Positions 4,299-5,209 of a DNA stretch of 5,209 nucleotides are shown here, piece by piece. Origin of the DNA: Firmicutes bacterium CAG:124 (GTDB lineage Bacteria; Bacillota; Clostridia; Oscillospirales; Oscillospiraceae). Under the pieces are notes generated by a model. That model did no database searches and was not told the DNA's origin. It saw nothing but the letters and a program-made list of their open reading frames with translations. Made by a program: the position numbers and the translations under genes. The stretch covers positions 2,466-7,674 of the forward strand of contig HF990624.1 in assembly GCA_000432135.1 (NCBI GenBank), in the 5' to 3' direction. The stretch's first letter is position 1. The number at the start of each line of letters is the position of its first letter.

Positions 4299-5209
4299 TT
4301 AGTCGAAGCTCCAGAATTTCTCAACGTTGGTGCCGTCAACAACGAACAGGTCGATGTTGGTCTTGGTGGGAACGTCCTTGCCCTCGAAGTAGCTGATTGC
4401 GCCTTCGTAGATGAACTGTGCCAGAACCCAAGCGTCAACGTTCAGGCAAGCCTGATAGTTCACGTCATTGTCATGCAGCTTGCCGAACGGCTCTGCACCG
4501 TAAGCGCCCATGGAGAAGACCTTGACGTCGGTGTTGCCAACAGCCTGCAGCGCTGCAACTGCGCCCATCGCGCCGTTGTCAACGTCGGAGATGATGTAGT
4601 CATACGGCTCGACGATGGCGGAGATTGCGTTGTATGCAGTCTCGCGGTTGCCCTGAGAGTCGTACTTGTTCAGGATTTCGATTTCGCAGCCGTCTGCATT
4701 GGCAGCGTCGATAACCTCATGCAGGCCAACAAAGCGCTCCTGGCAGTGCGTGGAAACAGCGTTGGTCAGCTCAACCACACGGCACTTGCCGCCGTTGTTT
4801 TCCTTAACATAGTTGACGAAGTACTCGCCAACCAGCGTGCCGGTTGCTTTCTGATCCCAGGTGACGGTGGTGACAGCCTTTTCCTCGCCGTCGGTCCAGT
4901 AGCCGTCGTAGATGATGACGGGAATGCCGGCCTCAACCGCATTCGTCAACGCAATGCCGGAGCCGTCGGGGGTGATGGGGTCAACCATGATGATGTCAAC
5001 GTTGTTGGAAATCATGTTCTCGATCTGCTTGGTCTGGGTCTCGTCGTTCAGGTCGCCGTCCTCGCAGACGATGTCAGCGCCGTAGTATGCGCCGAGTGCT
5101 TCCAGAGCCTGTGCCAGAGCTGCGCACCATTCGTCGCCCTTGTAGCAGATGGAGCAGCCGATCTTCTTGCCTTCCAGCGCGGTGGTGTCCTGCAGGACAA
5201 CAGCGGCGG
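4299..5209 (-). CDS. Sugar ABC transporter substrate-binding protein, periplasmic-binding type 1 fold (5' end missing)
   Basis: The frame is open from the window edge to the TAA at 4299-4301, giving 302 visible residues. The family usually has about 300-360, so mainly the signal peptide/lipobox and linker are missing. The internal ATG at 5015 is not the true start, because conserved sequence continues upstream of it. Visible residues run through strand A (KKIGCSIC, 14-21), a DEW segment (25-27) where relatives have a sugar-stacking aromatic, VDPITPDG (75-82), PVIIYDG (96-102), a QERFVG segment with R158, and DVDNGAMGAVAAL (208-220). These match the ribose/galactose/xylose-type binding proteins (Peripla_BP_4). 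It probably delivers a monosaccharide, amino sugar or cyclitol to an ABC permease outside the cell membrane. The matching ATPase and permease genes do not follow it, so they must lie upstream or elsewhere. Eight cysteines are odd for a secreted protein, and the common GFDG motif is replaced by SMGAYG (232-237). Confidence 0.92.
   Translation of the reverse strand, partial: AAVVLQDTTALEGKKIGCSICYKGDEWCAALAQALEALGAYYGADIVCEDGDLNDETQTKQIENMISNNVDIIMVDPITPDGSGIALTNAVEAGIPVIIYDGYWTDGEEKAVTTVTWDQKATGTLVGEYFVNYVKENNGGKCRVVELTNAVSTHCQERFVGLHEVIDAANADGCEIEILNKYDSQGNRETAYNAISAIVEPYDYIISDVDNGAMGAVAALQAVGNTDVKVFSMGAYGAEPFGKLHDNDVNYQACLNVDAWVLAQFIYEGAISYFEGKDVPTKTNIDLFVVDGTNVEKFWSFD

Noticed and set aside
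3956..4396. Plus-strand frame of 146 codons across the 348-bp gap
   Set aside because: It reads through the hairpin repeats and into the antisense of the binding-protein gene. Its composition is arginine/proline-rich low-quality sequence with no motif.

Overview
The window looks like a metabolic gene cluster from an anaerobic, Gram-positive, Clostridia-like bacterium. This is an inference from three things. Two of the three visible gene starts have a strong AAAGGAG Shine-Dalgarno sequence, the coding DNA prefers G/C at third positions, and all four proteins, including a secreted one, are rich in cysteine. No rRNA or other taxonomic marker is present.

All four genes lie on the minus strand, so transcription runs from high to low coordinates. 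First comes the 3' part of a sugar-type ABC transporter substrate-binding protein (4299-5209), whose signal peptide lies beyond the window. Next is a 348-bp non-coding gap with a GC-rich post-gene hairpin, an AT-rich section and two copies of a small CCGGCTGTGCCGG hairpin. A Gfo/Idh/MocA NAD(P)-dependent dehydrogenase follows (2907-3950). A 220-bp gap then holds a strong hairpin, a small perfect dyad, a possible 18-residue leader ORF and an inverted repeat touching the next Shine-Dalgarno. Finally there are two consecutive, clearly different DegT/DnrJ/EryC1/StrS aminotransferases (1376-2686 and 44-1318), only 57 bp apart. The last 43 bases (1-43) carry no gene.

A Gfo/Idh dehydrogenase with PLP sugar aminotransferases is the known toolkit for exchanging a ring hydroxyl for an amino group through a keto intermediate, as in kanosamine, UDP-2,3-diamino-sugar and amino-inositol pathways. 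With a sugar-binding importer protein next to it, the simplest inference is that the cell takes up a sugar, amino sugar, inositol or inosamine and converts it through keto and amino forms. The direction (catabolic deamination or synthesis of an aminated product) and the exact substrate cannot be read from the sequence.

There are no mobile elements, CRISPR arrays, tRNA or rRNA genes. The most interesting leads are the pairing of two unlike aminotransferases with one dehydrogenase, the cysteine-rich binding protein with a CxxC near its expected ligand pocket, and the structured intergenic regions.
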